From the NCBI GenBank assembly GCA_002305275.1, contig DBQO01000015.1:1145-65144 (forward strand): a DNA stretch of 64,000 nt, in the 5' to 3' direction. Below the pieces are notes generated by a model. The model did no database searches. It saw nothing but the letters and a program-made list of their open reading frames with translations, and was not told where the DNA came from. Of this stretch, positions 51,173 to 59,382 are shown one piece after another (position 1 is the stretch's first letter; every line of letters begins with the position of its first letter). A program made the position numbers and the translations under genes. Origin of the DNA: Bacteroidales bacterium UBA1392 (lineage in GTDB: Bacteria; Bacteroidota; Bacteroidia; Bacteroidales; UBA932).

Positions 51173-53362
51173 TTAGTTATCATCAAAATCAAAATAGAGA
51201 TTTTCGAACGATTTTTGAATAATTGTTGCTATATTATTATTTATAAAAGCAATTCTGTTATTAAATTGAAATAATGACTTTAAAAGATTAGTGTATCTTT
51301 CCATTACGTCTGCTGGAGGTAAAAGAATCATTTCACTATCTAAGTATTCGTCCAATTGAAAATTTTTTATTCCACTAGGCTGGTTTTCATATTTCGTAGT
51401 AATTCCGTCTAAATAGGATTGATTCCAGTAAAAATAGAACCAAATAGGATCAACCTTATCTGGTTTTACACGAATAACCTTGCAAAAATTTGAGCACATA
51501 ACAGGCATCTGATAATAATGCAGCAATTCGGAGGTTATTAATGCGCATCTACCAGTCGGCTGATCTTTGCTGCCTCCCGACATTTCAATCACAATATCAT
51601 TTTCCTTTAAACGCAATTTGGCAACTTTGTTCTTATGAATATATCTCTTAGGCGTTTTGCGTAAGTTGAAAATTGGAATGTTTGGCAAGTCAGTTCCTCG
51701 GATAACGAATACAGGGATATTATCTTTTTTGGGCTCATCATTTCCCCAATTTCCACTTATTGTTTGATCAATAATTTCAGATAGCTCTACTGCTTCCCAC
51801 TTTGATCTATCAAATTTAGCATCGAATTGCCTCAGGATATCTATTTTAAAAGTATTGGCATTTAAGTGATGATTATTTATAAAATTCAAAATCGAGGGTA
51901 TCTGATTAATGGTATTATCAAGTTTATCATTTATTTCTTCCTGAAATGACTTAGTCCTTATTTTTTTTAATTTTTCAACATAGCGATTAGGGGAAATAAT
52001 AAATGATTTTGACTCGATTTCTTTTACCGTAACTGATTTACAGAATCCAGGCTGATCTGAATAATTGTCATTATTTTTCCATCTATGATAAGCGTTTGAA
52101 ATGTTAGTGATGTCTAATGTGTCTAAGATTCTCAGTGTACTCTCTTTCATCTTTCCTAGATTATATGCATCAATCATTAGAATATCTGATGTTTTCTTTT
52201 TATTTGAACGATTTAAAATCCAAATATGCACGGGTAGTGTCGTATTAGTGAAAAGCTGTGTTGGGAGTGCGACAATACAATCGATTAGTCCACTGTTAAC
52301 TATTTCTTTACGTATTGTGCTTTCAACTACTCCTTTATTACTTGCAGCGCTACAATGCATAACAATCGCGGCTTTTCCATTAGGTGCCAGATGATAAAGG
52401 AAATGTTGAATCCAAGCATAATTAGCGTTACCAACCGGCGGCACACCATATTGCCAACGTCCGTCCTTGCGAAGCAAATCACCGCTCCAATCGCTATCGT
52501 TAAAAGGCGGATTGGCAATAACGTAGTCGGCCTTTAGATCCCTGTGAGCATCATTTAGAAATGAACCCTCGTTATTCCATTTTACCTGTGAACTATCAAT
52601 ACCACGAATAGCAAGATTCATTTTACATAAACGCCAGGTGGTTTGGTTGCTTTCCTGTCCATAAATTGAAATATCATTAACTTTCCCTTGGTGCTCAGCA
52701 ACGAATTTTTCACTCTGCACAAACATACCACCCGACCCACAGCAAGGGTCGAAAACGCGTCCCTGATATGGTTCTAACATTTCGACTAGCAATTCAACAA
52801 CACTCCGAGGGGTATAGAACTGCCCGCCCTTTTTGCCTTCAGCAAGAGCGAACTCTCCAAGGAAATATTCAAAAACATGTCCGAGAACATCGGCACTTCG
52901 AGCTTTAGTGTCACCAAGTGCGATATTGCCCACCAAATCAATCAATTCTCCCAGACTTGTCGGGTCAAGATTTTGTCGAGCATATACTTTTGGTAAAACT
53001 CCTTTTAATGAAGGATTCTCTCTCTCAATGGCATCCATGGCATTATCCACAAATTTGCCAATTTCGGGTTGTTTCGCTTTTGATACGAGCGAACTCCATC
53101 GGGCTGCGGATGGTACAAAGAACACATTCTCGGCTTTGTATTCGTCTCTATCTTCGGGGTCAGCACCCTCTGTCTCTAGAGCCTTCAGTTTAGCATATAA
53201 TTCCTCAAAAGCATCGGAAATGTATTTTAGAAAAATCAATCCTAAAACGACATGTTTATATTCGGCAGCATCTATGTTTTTTCTCAACTTATCTGCCGCT
53301 TTCCAAAGTTGTTTTTCTAAAGGTTCCTCAGCTTGAGTAACCTTTTTGCTCTTCTTAGCCAT
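51173..53362 (-). CDS. hsdM: Type I DNA methyltransferase fused to a single-TRD specificity domain (HsdM-HsdS)
   Basis: 729 residues. The N-terminal 490 are a complete HsdM: helical HsdM_N (KAADKLRKNIDAAEYKHVVLGLIFLKYISD), SAM motif I VFDPCCGSGGMF (about 204-214) and N6-adenine motif NPPF (284-287), GKAAIVMH. From about residue 495 follows an HsdS-type half: one target-recognition domain (KWEAVELSEIIDQTISGNWG, KLRLKENDIVIEMSGGS, MCSNFCKVIRVKP, FYFYWNQSYLDGITTKY, SGIKNFQLDEYLDSEMILLPP) and one conserved helix (RYTNLLKSLFQFNNRIAFINNNI). A normal HsdS has two TRDs, so this fused subunit probably dimerises and reads a palindromic site. hsdR is 7.5 kb downstream. Confidence 0.9.
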   Translation of the reverse strand: MAKKSKKVTQAEEPLEKQLWKAADKLRKNIDAAEYKHVVLGLIFLKYISDAFEELYAKLKALETEGADPEDRDEYKAENVFFVPSAARWSSLVSKAKQPEIGKFVDNAMDAIERENPSLKGVLPKVYARQNLDPTSLGELIDLVGNIALGDTKARSADVLGHVFEYFLGEFALAEGKKGGQFYTPRSVVELLVEMLEPYQGRVFDPCCGSGGMFVQSEKFVAEHQGKVNDISIYGQESNQTTWRLCKMNLAIRGIDSSQVKWNNEGSFLNDAHRDLKADYVIANPPFNDSDWSGDLLRKDGRWQYGVPPVGNANYAWIQHFLYHLAPNGKAAIVMHCSAASNKGVVESTIRKEIVNSGLIDCIVALPTQLFTNTTLPVHIWILNRSNKKKTSDILMIDAYNLGKMKESTLRILDTLDITNISNAYHRWKNNDNYSDQPGFCKSVTVKEIESKSFIISPNRYVEKLKKIRTKSFQEEINDKLDNTINQIPSILNFINNHHLNANTFKIDILRQFDAKFDRSKWEAVELSEIIDQTISGNWGNDEPKKDNIPVFVIRGTDLPNIPIFNLRKTPKRYIHKNKVAKLRLKENDIVIEMSGGSKDQPTGRCALITSELLHYYQMPVMCSNFCKVIRVKPDKVDPIWFYFYWNQSYLDGITTKYENQPSGIKNFQLDEYLDSEMILLPPADVMERYTNLLKSLFQFNNRIAFINNNIATIIQKSFENLYFDFDDN

Positions 53363-53688
53363 AAATTTTTATTAAAAAATGTATACGCTTCTATTAAAGT
53401 CTAAAATTAACAATTTAACGCGGTTTTATCGGTAAAACCGCATGCAATTTTTAAATTTTCTAATGTTTTCGTGATGAGATTTGCTAATTCAGAAATCAAA
53501 AAAATGCCAGAAAATTAAAATTCTGGCAAATTTTGGGTTTTAGTAAAACCTTAATTGTGCTGTTGGCTAGGTGGGCTTTGGGAGGTTTGTGCAGCACGGG
53601 CTGACATTTGAATTATAGATATATACAGATGATGTGTTTCCCCCAAATATACAACTTTCCCAAAATATACTCTCTATCAATGTTAGAC
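53363..53688. other. Intergenic region: hsdM upstream dyad and one copy of the AbiE-flanking repeat
   Basis: Contains a 9-bp perfect inverted repeat GCGGTTTTA-tcgg-TAAAACCGC (53420-53441) 58 bp upstream of the hsdMS start, possibly an operator; the left 45-bp repeat (53492-53536); and a long-range GTGCTG...CAGCAC dyad around 53557-53604. No gene seen. Confidence 0.6.
53492..53536. repeat. Direct repeat flanking the AbiE cassette, left copy
   Basis: 45 bp, identical to 55608-55652 except one base. It contains the perfect dyad TGCCAGAA-aattaaaa-TTCTGGCA (53505-53528). Confidence 0.85.
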
Positions 53689-54801
53689 CTATCCCTCAGT
53701 TTTATTACCTGTGAGGATTTGTACGGTTTGATACCAGTAATAGAATGAGGATTTGTCCGGTTGTCTTTTTAGCTTATTCAAAAAGTTCCAATCTTGATTT
53801 TCGATGTTAAGGCTTTTTATATCTTTCCCGTTGTAGTAAGCAATGGGGGACATATCATTGACTAAGATTTTAGCAGCCAAATACGCAACCCGACCTGCTG
53901 CCGCTATGGCGTCATCAATGCGGAAACTACCTGACATAAGAAATCCGGAATTAAGGCTGTTAATCCCTTTTTTCAATTCCTCAAATTTTTGTTCCTCGTC
54001 ATCTGACGTACGACCTCTTTTAGAGATGATAAGACAAGTGTCAATGGTGTCTTGCAATACTTTGCCAGGGGTTAACTTACACTTAGGATTGTTTTTTCTT
54101 CGGTATTTAATTTCTTGTTCGGCAAAGACCATAAAACTTTTCTTTACCATTTCAACATCTGAGATATGCTCAAACAGTTTGCTCAAATCAAAAAGCTGCT
54201 TGCAAATCTCCATGGAGAAGGATTGATTGTCCTTTCCTTTGAAATACGGTATGCCAATAGTATTGGGGGCAAAGGCGGTGAGTTTATCTCCGATTATGGC
54301 ATCTATGGTTGGAGCCGTAACCATTGTCTCTGATTCCGTTTCGATCCATTTTGTGTTTATAGGGATTTCAATTGTTGTTGGATAAATCGAATCTTCTATT
54401 AATACATCCAACAAAATTGTTCCGGAACCTTGCTGTTTGCTATTGAAGGAAAATTTGTAATGAGCTTTGGGCACTCCTGCTTGATAGCTACGGCGTTCAT
54501 CTAATTTCCAATCTATAAAATTAGAGGTTTCTATAACCCTGTTCAGCGTTTCTTCAAGGTCTTTTCTTTCTTCTTTACATACGATATCTATGTCAATAGA
54601 GAATCTCTTTCCCTCTTTGAGTAGGAGCACCAGACTGGTTCCACCTCTGAAAACGAAGTTTAGTCCATTTGCTTTCAATCTTTCCAGCAAATGTAAAGCA
54701 TAAATCATTTTTTCGAGAATTATCTTATCAATCCGGTTGTGCTCTTTTTGCTTTTTGAACTGATCCAACCACTCTTCTGTAAAACACTTTTCCTTAATCA
54801 T
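53689..54801 (-). CDS. AbiEii-type nucleotidyltransferase toxin
   Basis: About 370 residues from ATG 54801. The nucleotidyltransferase core is FVFRGGTSLVLLLKEGKRFSIDIDIVC (G-G-T-S...D-I-D, about residues 50-77), the arrangement of AbiEii/MenT toxins that add nucleotides to tRNA and stop growth. Additional blocks: TIDAIIGDKLTAFAPNTIGI and MEICKQLFDLSKLFE. It overlaps the upstream antitoxin-like gene by 8 bp, as in AbiE systems. Confidence 0.85.
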   Translation of the reverse strand: MIKEKCFTEEWLDQFKKQKEHNRIDKIILEKMIYALHLLERLKANGLNFVFRGGTSLVLLLKEGKRFSIDIDIVCKEERKDLEETLNRVIETSNFIDWKLDERRSYQAGVPKAHYKFSFNSKQQGSGTILLDVLIEDSIYPTTIEIPINTKWIETESETMVTAPTIDAIIGDKLTAFAPNTIGIPYFKGKDNQSFSMEICKQLFDLSKLFEHISDVEMVKKSFMVFAEQEIKYRRKNNPKCKLTPGKVLQDTIDTCLIISKRGRTSDDEEQKFEELKKGINSLNSGFLMSGSFRIDDAIAAAGRVAYLAAKILVNDMSPIAYYNGKDIKSLNIENQDWNFLNKLKRQPDKSSFYYWYQTVQILTGNKTEG

Positions 54802-55561
54802 CAATAATATCCTTTACTAAGTGAGACATATAAGTTGTGATAAACTGCTTTATTTCTAAATCTCTTTCTCTTCTTTTTGCGTAGCTGAATAGTTTTGTGA
54901 AATTGATAGTATAATTGCTAAGGGCATTTTCATAAATGGATATCAATTCACTACCTTGCAGATAATGGAACAAGCGTTTTTCTGCGAATAGGTCAACGAG
55001 AATCTTTTCAAGTGTGGGGGTATTAAACTTGACTTTTTTCTCCGTTCGTCTCATAAGTGGTGCCCTTGTTATCAGCCTCTTTATGATTATAGGTTGATTG
55101 CTTTCGGGTATGTAGAAATCTATGGTTTGTTCGTCGGGGTTAATAAAAACCTCACTAAAATGATTGTCCTTTAAGGTATAGAATACGGACTCTTCAAATC
55201 CCTTTTCCACCTCAATTAACAAAGCGGACTTGCTTACTTGGTGTTGGGAAAATTCATTTAACCAAGCAGTCTCCCAAACAGAAAGTTTGATTTCATCGAA
55301 TTTTTTAAATAAGAGTTTCGCAATCTTAAAGAGATTATGAGAGATGTACGGTTTGTATTTGGGATTGGAGGAGATTACATAAAGTCCTCTTTTGAGAGGC
55401 TTAATGATATCTTTGTCTTTTAGATCATATATTCTCCATCCTAAAGTCCCTTCTTTGAGCTCAGGTTCATAATGCCGATAGAATTTAGAGAGTTCTTCGC
55501 GTGTAAAAGACTCTTTATCTTTGAATTCTTCAATCAGTATATCATTTAATACTTTAGTCAT
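54794..55561 (-). CDS. AbiEi-like antitoxin (DUF6577-type)
   Basis: 255 residues from ATG 55561. The N-terminus looks like a winged helix (ILIEEFKDKESFTREELSKFYRHY, TLGWRIYDLKDKDIIKPLKRGLYVI), the rest matches AbiEi-like/DUF6577 proteins (VWETAWLNEFSQHQVSK, FNTPTLEKILVDLFAEK). It probably binds its own promoter and neutralises the downstream nucleotidyltransferase. A -7 element TATCTTTG (55587-55580) is 18 bp upstream; the right flanking repeat with a dyad lies just above it and could be its operator. Confidence 0.75.
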   Translation of the reverse strand: MTKVLNDILIEEFKDKESFTREELSKFYRHYEPELKEGTLGWRIYDLKDKDIIKPLKRGLYVISSNPKYKPYISHNLFKIAKLLFKKFDEIKLSVWETAWLNEFSQHQVSKSALLIEVEKGFEESVFYTLKDNHFSEVFINPDEQTIDFYIPESNQPIIIKRLITRAPLMRRTEKKVKFNTPTLEKILVDLFAEKRLFHYLQGSELISIYENALSNYTINFTKLFSYAKRRERDLEIKQFITTYMSHLVKDIIDD

Positions 55562-55579
55562 TGTAATCCAAATTTTTGC

Positions 55580-55587
55580 CAAAGATA
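55580..55587 (-). promoter_or_regulatory. -7 element of the AbiE operon
   Basis: TATCTTTG on the minus strand, 18 bases before ATG 55561. Confidence 0.5.
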
Positions 55588-55607
55588 GGCATTTTTGGTT
55601 TAATTTG

Positions 55608-55652
55608 GAAATCAAAAAAATGCTAGAAAATTAAAATTCTGGCAAATTTTGG
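55608..55652. repeat. Direct repeat flanking the AbiE cassette, right copy
   Basis: Matches 53492-53536 at 44 of 45 positions; the single change (C to T at 55624) breaks one base pair of its dyad. Confidence 0.85.
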
Positions 55653-55698
55653 TTTTTTGAACAAGTTTTCGGTTGTAGTATTCCCCGTAATAATTTTT

Positions 55699-55706
55699 TA
55701 TCTTTG
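55699..55706 (+). promoter_or_regulatory. -7 element separated from its gene by the insertion sequence
   Basis: TATCTTTG on the plus strand, 60 bp before the IS. The leader-like AT-rich tract continues after the IS to the BPL_N gene, so this may be that gene's original promoter. Confidence 0.4.
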
Positions 55707-55765
55707 TTTGGCTTTGGGCTGAATCATTTTTGCAATTTATAATCATTTATAACCGTTTATCATGC

Positions 55766-57112
55766 GTGTCCACTAAAAGTTGTGGACGATTATTATAAAG
55801 TTTAACAATTAAAACAAAGTAGGTTCACTTGAACCATTTAGTTCATTGACAATATTGTAGTTAGGTTTACCAAAGAGTTTATCAAGGGGCAAAGTCTCTG
55901 TAAGAGAAACACTTGCAAGTTGTAACATCTCATAGATTGGCCTGTCAATATTCATCTTTTTCTGTACGATTGCCATCATACAATAGGCAATAATTGCGGA
56001 ATAAATTTGGATTCTGACAGCATTTTCGGTTTCACCCCAAAATTTTTTAATCTTAAGATGTTGCTTCAGCCACTTGAAGAAAAGTTCAATTTGCCATCTG
56101 TTTTTGTACAGCTCCGCAACCATCATCGGGCTTATATCCAATCTTTCGTCCTCATCAAAAGCGTTTGTGAAGAAGATGAATTTTTTCTTGTTCACCTCGT
56201 CCCAATAAATGACTCGTCTGATCTTTTCAGGGTATTTTCCCATGGTAAGTTGCCCGTCCATATAGCCGATGGCATCGGATAGGATGCCGGAGTCCGGAGG
56301 GAAACGACGTTTCCATTTCATAGGCTTGAAATCATTGTTTTTCTTGCCTCTGACAACGAAGTAGGCACCGATACTTTCAATGGCATATAGCCTTTTAAAG
56401 TCGTTGTAACCGCGATCAAAGATGTAAAATGAGCTTTTTTCATACGGTATCACATCCATTGCATTTATGTCGTTAACTCTTGCTTCGGTTATATGGAAGA
56501 AAGTTGGAATTGAGGTTTCAACATCAAACAATGTGTGAATCTTTATTCCTCCTTTACCTTGATTCTTGCGAAACAGGGCCCACTTGAAAGTCTCCAAGCA
56601 TAGTTCTATCGTAGTGGAATCAAAGGCGTAAATATTACCACCGAGCATGAAGATATCTTCTGCTCGACAAGATCTGGCTTCCGCTATAACACGATACGCG
56701 AACTCTTCGAATATACGATAGTCTCGGTTCTTGTTCGCTTTGGAAAGATTGCTCTTTGTGGGGGCTTTACCGAAACCGAGATGAAATGCTTTCGATGCAT
56801 GAGCTTGTGTTGCAAGTGTTACATCACGAAGACTTTCTCTATTGGATAATTGTCCGAATATCATGACTAGTAATTGATTCCAGCAGGTAAAAAACTTGAC
56901 GTAACGATTTCCTCCGTATTTATTTGATATTCTGAGGAATACGTCCTTGTCGATAAAATCTAAAAGCTGTGAGAACACGAATTTTCCTTTATGCATATGC
57001 CATTCTACGTTAGTCTGGCAAAGATAATTTCAAATCGGCGCGGTCTCAAAACCTTTGTAATTACCTAATTTTCAATATTTTCAAAGAACTTTTATGATTT
57101 TTTAGTGGACAC
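55766..57112 (-). mobile_element. IS4-family insertion sequence
   Basis: Bounded by perfect 13-bp inverted ends, GTGTCCACTAAAA (55766-55778) and TTTTAGTGGACAC (57100-57112), with one transposase gene inside. Length about 1.35 kb. Immediate flanks (catgc / tagtg) do not form an obvious target duplication, so a rearrangement or an imprecise boundary is possible. Confidence 0.88.
55809..56996 (-). CDS. IS4-family DDE transposase
   Basis: 395 residues, intact. N-terminal DUF4372-like part (KFVFSQLLDFIDKDVFLRISNKYGG), then DDE motifs: IYAFDSTTIELC, SFYIFDRGYNDFKRLY and the IS4 signature YKNRWQIELFFKWLKQHLKIKKFWG with the catalytic Glu. All three acidic residues are present, so the element may be active. 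Confidence 0.93.
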   Translation of the reverse strand: MHKGKFVFSQLLDFIDKDVFLRISNKYGGNRYVKFFTCWNQLLVMIFGQLSNRESLRDVTLATQAHASKAFHLGFGKAPTKSNLSKANKNRDYRIFEEFAYRVIAEARSCRAEDIFMLGGNIYAFDSTTIELCLETFKWALFRKNQGKGGIKIHTLFDVETSIPTFFHITEARVNDINAMDVIPYEKSSFYIFDRGYNDFKRLYAIESIGAYFVVRGKKNNDFKPMKWKRRFPPDSGILSDAIGYMDGQLTMGKYPEKIRRVIYWDEVNKKKFIFFTNAFDEDERLDISPMMVAELYKNRWQIELFFKWLKQHLKIKKFWGETENAVRIQIYSAIIAYCMMAIVQKKMNIDRPIYEMLQLASVSLTETLPLDKLFGKPNYNIVNELNGSSEPTLF

Positions 57113-57223
57113 TAGTGACCGTTTATAATCACTCTAAAACCATTTTACAATCATTTACAATCATTTATAACCATTTAACAACCATCTACTAAGCATTTTA
57201 AAAACCATTTAAACCTATACACC
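57113..57223. repeat. AT-rich degenerate short tandem repeats
   Basis: Recurring (a)accatttaNaa / aatcattta units of about 9-11 bp between the IS and the 57224 gene; similar units lie left of the IS (55738-55761). The IS appears to have landed inside this tract. Confidence 0.6.
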
Positions 57224-58357
57224 ATGAAATTACACAACCGGATTCTTCTTCTTTTTGCATTGTTGTTGCTTGTCCAATGCACTTCTTCGACGAGTACACA
57301 AACCGATAAAATGCGTGTGGGGGTGTTTGAGGGGCACGGTGGGGCGCAGACCTGCATCTGGGAGGCGGTGGCGGCGATAAAGCTGGATGGCGAGATGACG
57401 GTTCGCACTATTACGACCGCGGATATTGCCAATAATGTGCTCGATGAGCTGGATGCTATTATTATTCCCGGAGGTGGCGGAAGTCGGCAATACCTCAACC
57501 TCGGCGCCGAAAACCAACAGCGTATCAAAGAGTTCGTAGCCCGTGGTGGCGGAGCCGTGGGCATTTGTGCCGGCGCTTATCTTTTCTCCAACACTCCCGA
57601 ATATTCCTGTATGCAGCTCAACGGCGCGCAGGCGATCGATATTGAGCACGACAACCGTGGGCACGGGATAGCCAAATTTACCCTTTCCGAGGCTGGAAAG
57701 GAACTTTTCCCCGAAGTTGCGGAGCTCGATACCCTCTATGTGATGTATTACGAAGGTCCGGTTTTCATTCCCGCCGAAGGCGATAGCATCCAATATGAGA
57801 CGCTCGCCATCATGGAGAGCGATGTGCATGAGGAGGGCAACGCTCCGGCCAATATGACCAACAACAAACCCTTTTTTATCACCAACCAATATGGGGAAGG
57901 ACGCGTTTTCAGCTGTATAGCGCATCCAGAGGCGACTCCGGGCATGATGTGGATGATTCCCCGCATGGTGCGTTGGGCGCTGAACAAGCCGATTGCCGGC
58001 TACGCCGAAAATGTGATAGATCCCACTATCTTCAATCAAGAGATCCTGATGTCCATACCCGATCTCAGGCAGGAGAGCCGCTATTTTCGAACCTTCTTGT
58101 ACGGGATTCCCGAGGAGAAGATCGCTGCACTCGATTGGCTGCAAAGCAAACATTCGTGGGATGCCAAACGCTGGCTCCAGGGATTGCTCTTTGACGGCGA
58201 TGCTCAGGTCAGAGTGAGGGCTGCGCAATATGTGGCTGACATACATTATATCCACTATTTGCCCGATATGCGCGCCGCATACCAATCGGAGAAGGATGAG
58301 GCAGTCAAAGCTCAGCTAAAGGAGCATCTGGATCGACTGGAAGCCTTACTTCCGTAA
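57224..58357 (+). CDS. BPL_N-domain (glutamine-amidotransferase-like) lipoprotein
   Basis: 377 residues. Lipoprotein signal LLLFALLLLVQC (Cys near 19). Residues about 30-260 form a class I amidotransferase/DJ-1-like fold as in BPL_N proteins: MRVGVFEGHGGAQTC, LDAIIIPGGGGSRQYL, VARGGGAVGICAGAYLF with the nucleophile-elbow Cys, YGEGRVFSCIAHPE. The C-terminal 110 residues are helical, HEAT-like (DAQVRVRAAQYVADIHY). Enzymatic activity is unproven for this family. The upstream region is interrupted by the IS. Confidence 0.78.
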   Translation: MKLHNRILLLFALLLLVQCTSSTSTQTDKMRVGVFEGHGGAQTCIWEAVAAIKLDGEMTVRTITTADIANNVLDELDAIIIPGGGGSRQYLNLGAENQQRIKEFVARGGGAVGICAGAYLFSNTPEYSCMQLNGAQAIDIEHDNRGHGIAKFTLSEAGKELFPEVAELDTLYVMYYEGPVFIPAEGDSIQYETLAIMESDVHEEGNAPANMTNNKPFFITNQYGEGRVFSCIAHPEATPGMMWMIPRMVRWALNKPIAGYAENVIDPTIFNQEILMSIPDLRQESRYFRTFLYGIPEEKIAALDWLQSKHSWDAKRWLQGLLFDGDAQVRVRAAQYVADIHYIHYLPDMRAAYQSEKDEAVKAQLKEHLDRLEALLP

Positions 58358-58577
58358 GATAGCGTAGATTGTCAAAAACAACCCCCCGCCCCACACGAAG
58401 TTTGTAACAAATAGGAGGGATAGTAACTCAGATGGACGCAAAAGAGCCTCTATGTTACTAGTAATTTGCTATTTAGATATATTTTTATTATCTTTATTTT
58501 TCTGACAACCCGGACATTAAGAGCTGTTGTCAATTTTAATCCGTAAATAATAATCAAATTAAAATATCGTTATTGCT

Positions 58578-59117
58578 ATGAAGAAAAACATTTTACTTTT
58601 AATTGCCGGTCTGGTTCTTTTTAGCGGATGCGGCAATCCCAAAACTGAAACTCCGGAAGTTGATCTCGATGATGTGATCGAACAAATAGAGTTAATTGAC
58701 CATGGGGCAGGACTCATAGTTTTTGACATGGAGGAGGTAACAAGTAGAAATGAAAATTTCCGTACATCTTTATGGACGGGAAGTTATCTCCAAATGACTT
58801 TAATGACCTTGCAGCCGGGTGAGGATATCGGCCTTGAGCTCCATACCGTTACTGACCAGTTTATTCGTGTGGAAGAGGGAGAAGGTATGGTATATATGGG
58901 CGATAGTGAGGATAATCTCGATTTTGTGCGTGAGATAAAAGAGGATTTTGCATTCTTTATCCCTGCCGGGAAATGGCACAATTTAGTAAATACAGGTGAT
59001 AAGCCGTTGAAGCTTTATTCGATCTATGCACCTGCCGAGCACCCGCATAGTACCGTTCATGTGACCCGTGAAGAGGGAATTGAGCATGACCACGATCATT
59101 ATCAGCCGGCATTTTGA
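58578..59117 (+). CDS. Cupin-domain lipoprotein
   Basis: 179 residues: lipobox FSGC (Cys 18), then a single cupin barrel: MTLQPGEDIGLELHTVTDQFIRVEEGEGMVYMG and FFIPAGKWHNLVNTGDKPLKLYSIYAP, with the two metal-site histidine/glutamate motifs. A His/Asp-rich end (EHDHDHYQPAF) may also bind metal. Probably periplasmic or outer-membrane facing. Monocistronic with a terminator at 59145. Confidence 0.85.
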   Translation: MKKNILLLIAGLVLFSGCGNPKTETPEVDLDDVIEQIELIDHGAGLIVFDMEEVTSRNENFRTSLWTGSYLQMTLMTLQPGEDIGLELHTVTDQFIRVEEGEGMVYMGDSEDNLDFVREIKEDFAFFIPAGKWHNLVNTGDKPLKLYSIYAPAEHPHSTVHVTREEGIEHDHDHYQPAF

Positions 59118-59144
59118 TTAGAACTATTTCTTAAAGACAAAGTT

Positions 59145-59182
59145 AAGAGCAAGAGTGATTCTTTTCAATCTTGCTCTTTTTT
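59145..59182 (+). terminator. Terminator after the cupin gene
   Basis: AAGAGCAAGA (59145-59154) pairs with TCTTGCTCTT (59169-59178), followed by a T-rich tail. Confidence 0.8.
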
Positions 59183-59331
59183 ATGCTCTATGCTATGGAC
59201 TGCGTAGCTCTTTAGAGGCAGTTCTATGATCGTTGTGCTTTGTAGTCTTGATTATTATCTATAAAATGACTACTTTGTAGTTTTACTTTGTACTGAGTGC
59301 TATGGGGTGTGGTGTTATGCGTCACGTTGCA

Positions 59332-59351
59332 TTGTGTTGTGTTGTGTTGTG
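59332..59351 (+). repeat. TTGTG pentanucleotide repeat upstream of rtcB
   Basis: Four perfect TTGTG copies in the rtcB leader, ending 31 bp before the ATG. Confidence 0.7.
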
Positions 59352-59382
59352 TTTAAACGACTATAAACGATTAAAATTGATT

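Noticed and set aside
38516..57112. Prophage
   Set aside because: No phage structural, packaging or integrase genes; content is restriction, toxin-antitoxin and IS genes.
57230..58285. Long minus-strand open frame opposite the BPL_N gene
   Set aside because: Antisense shadow of a clear lipoprotein gene; its translation shows no family features.
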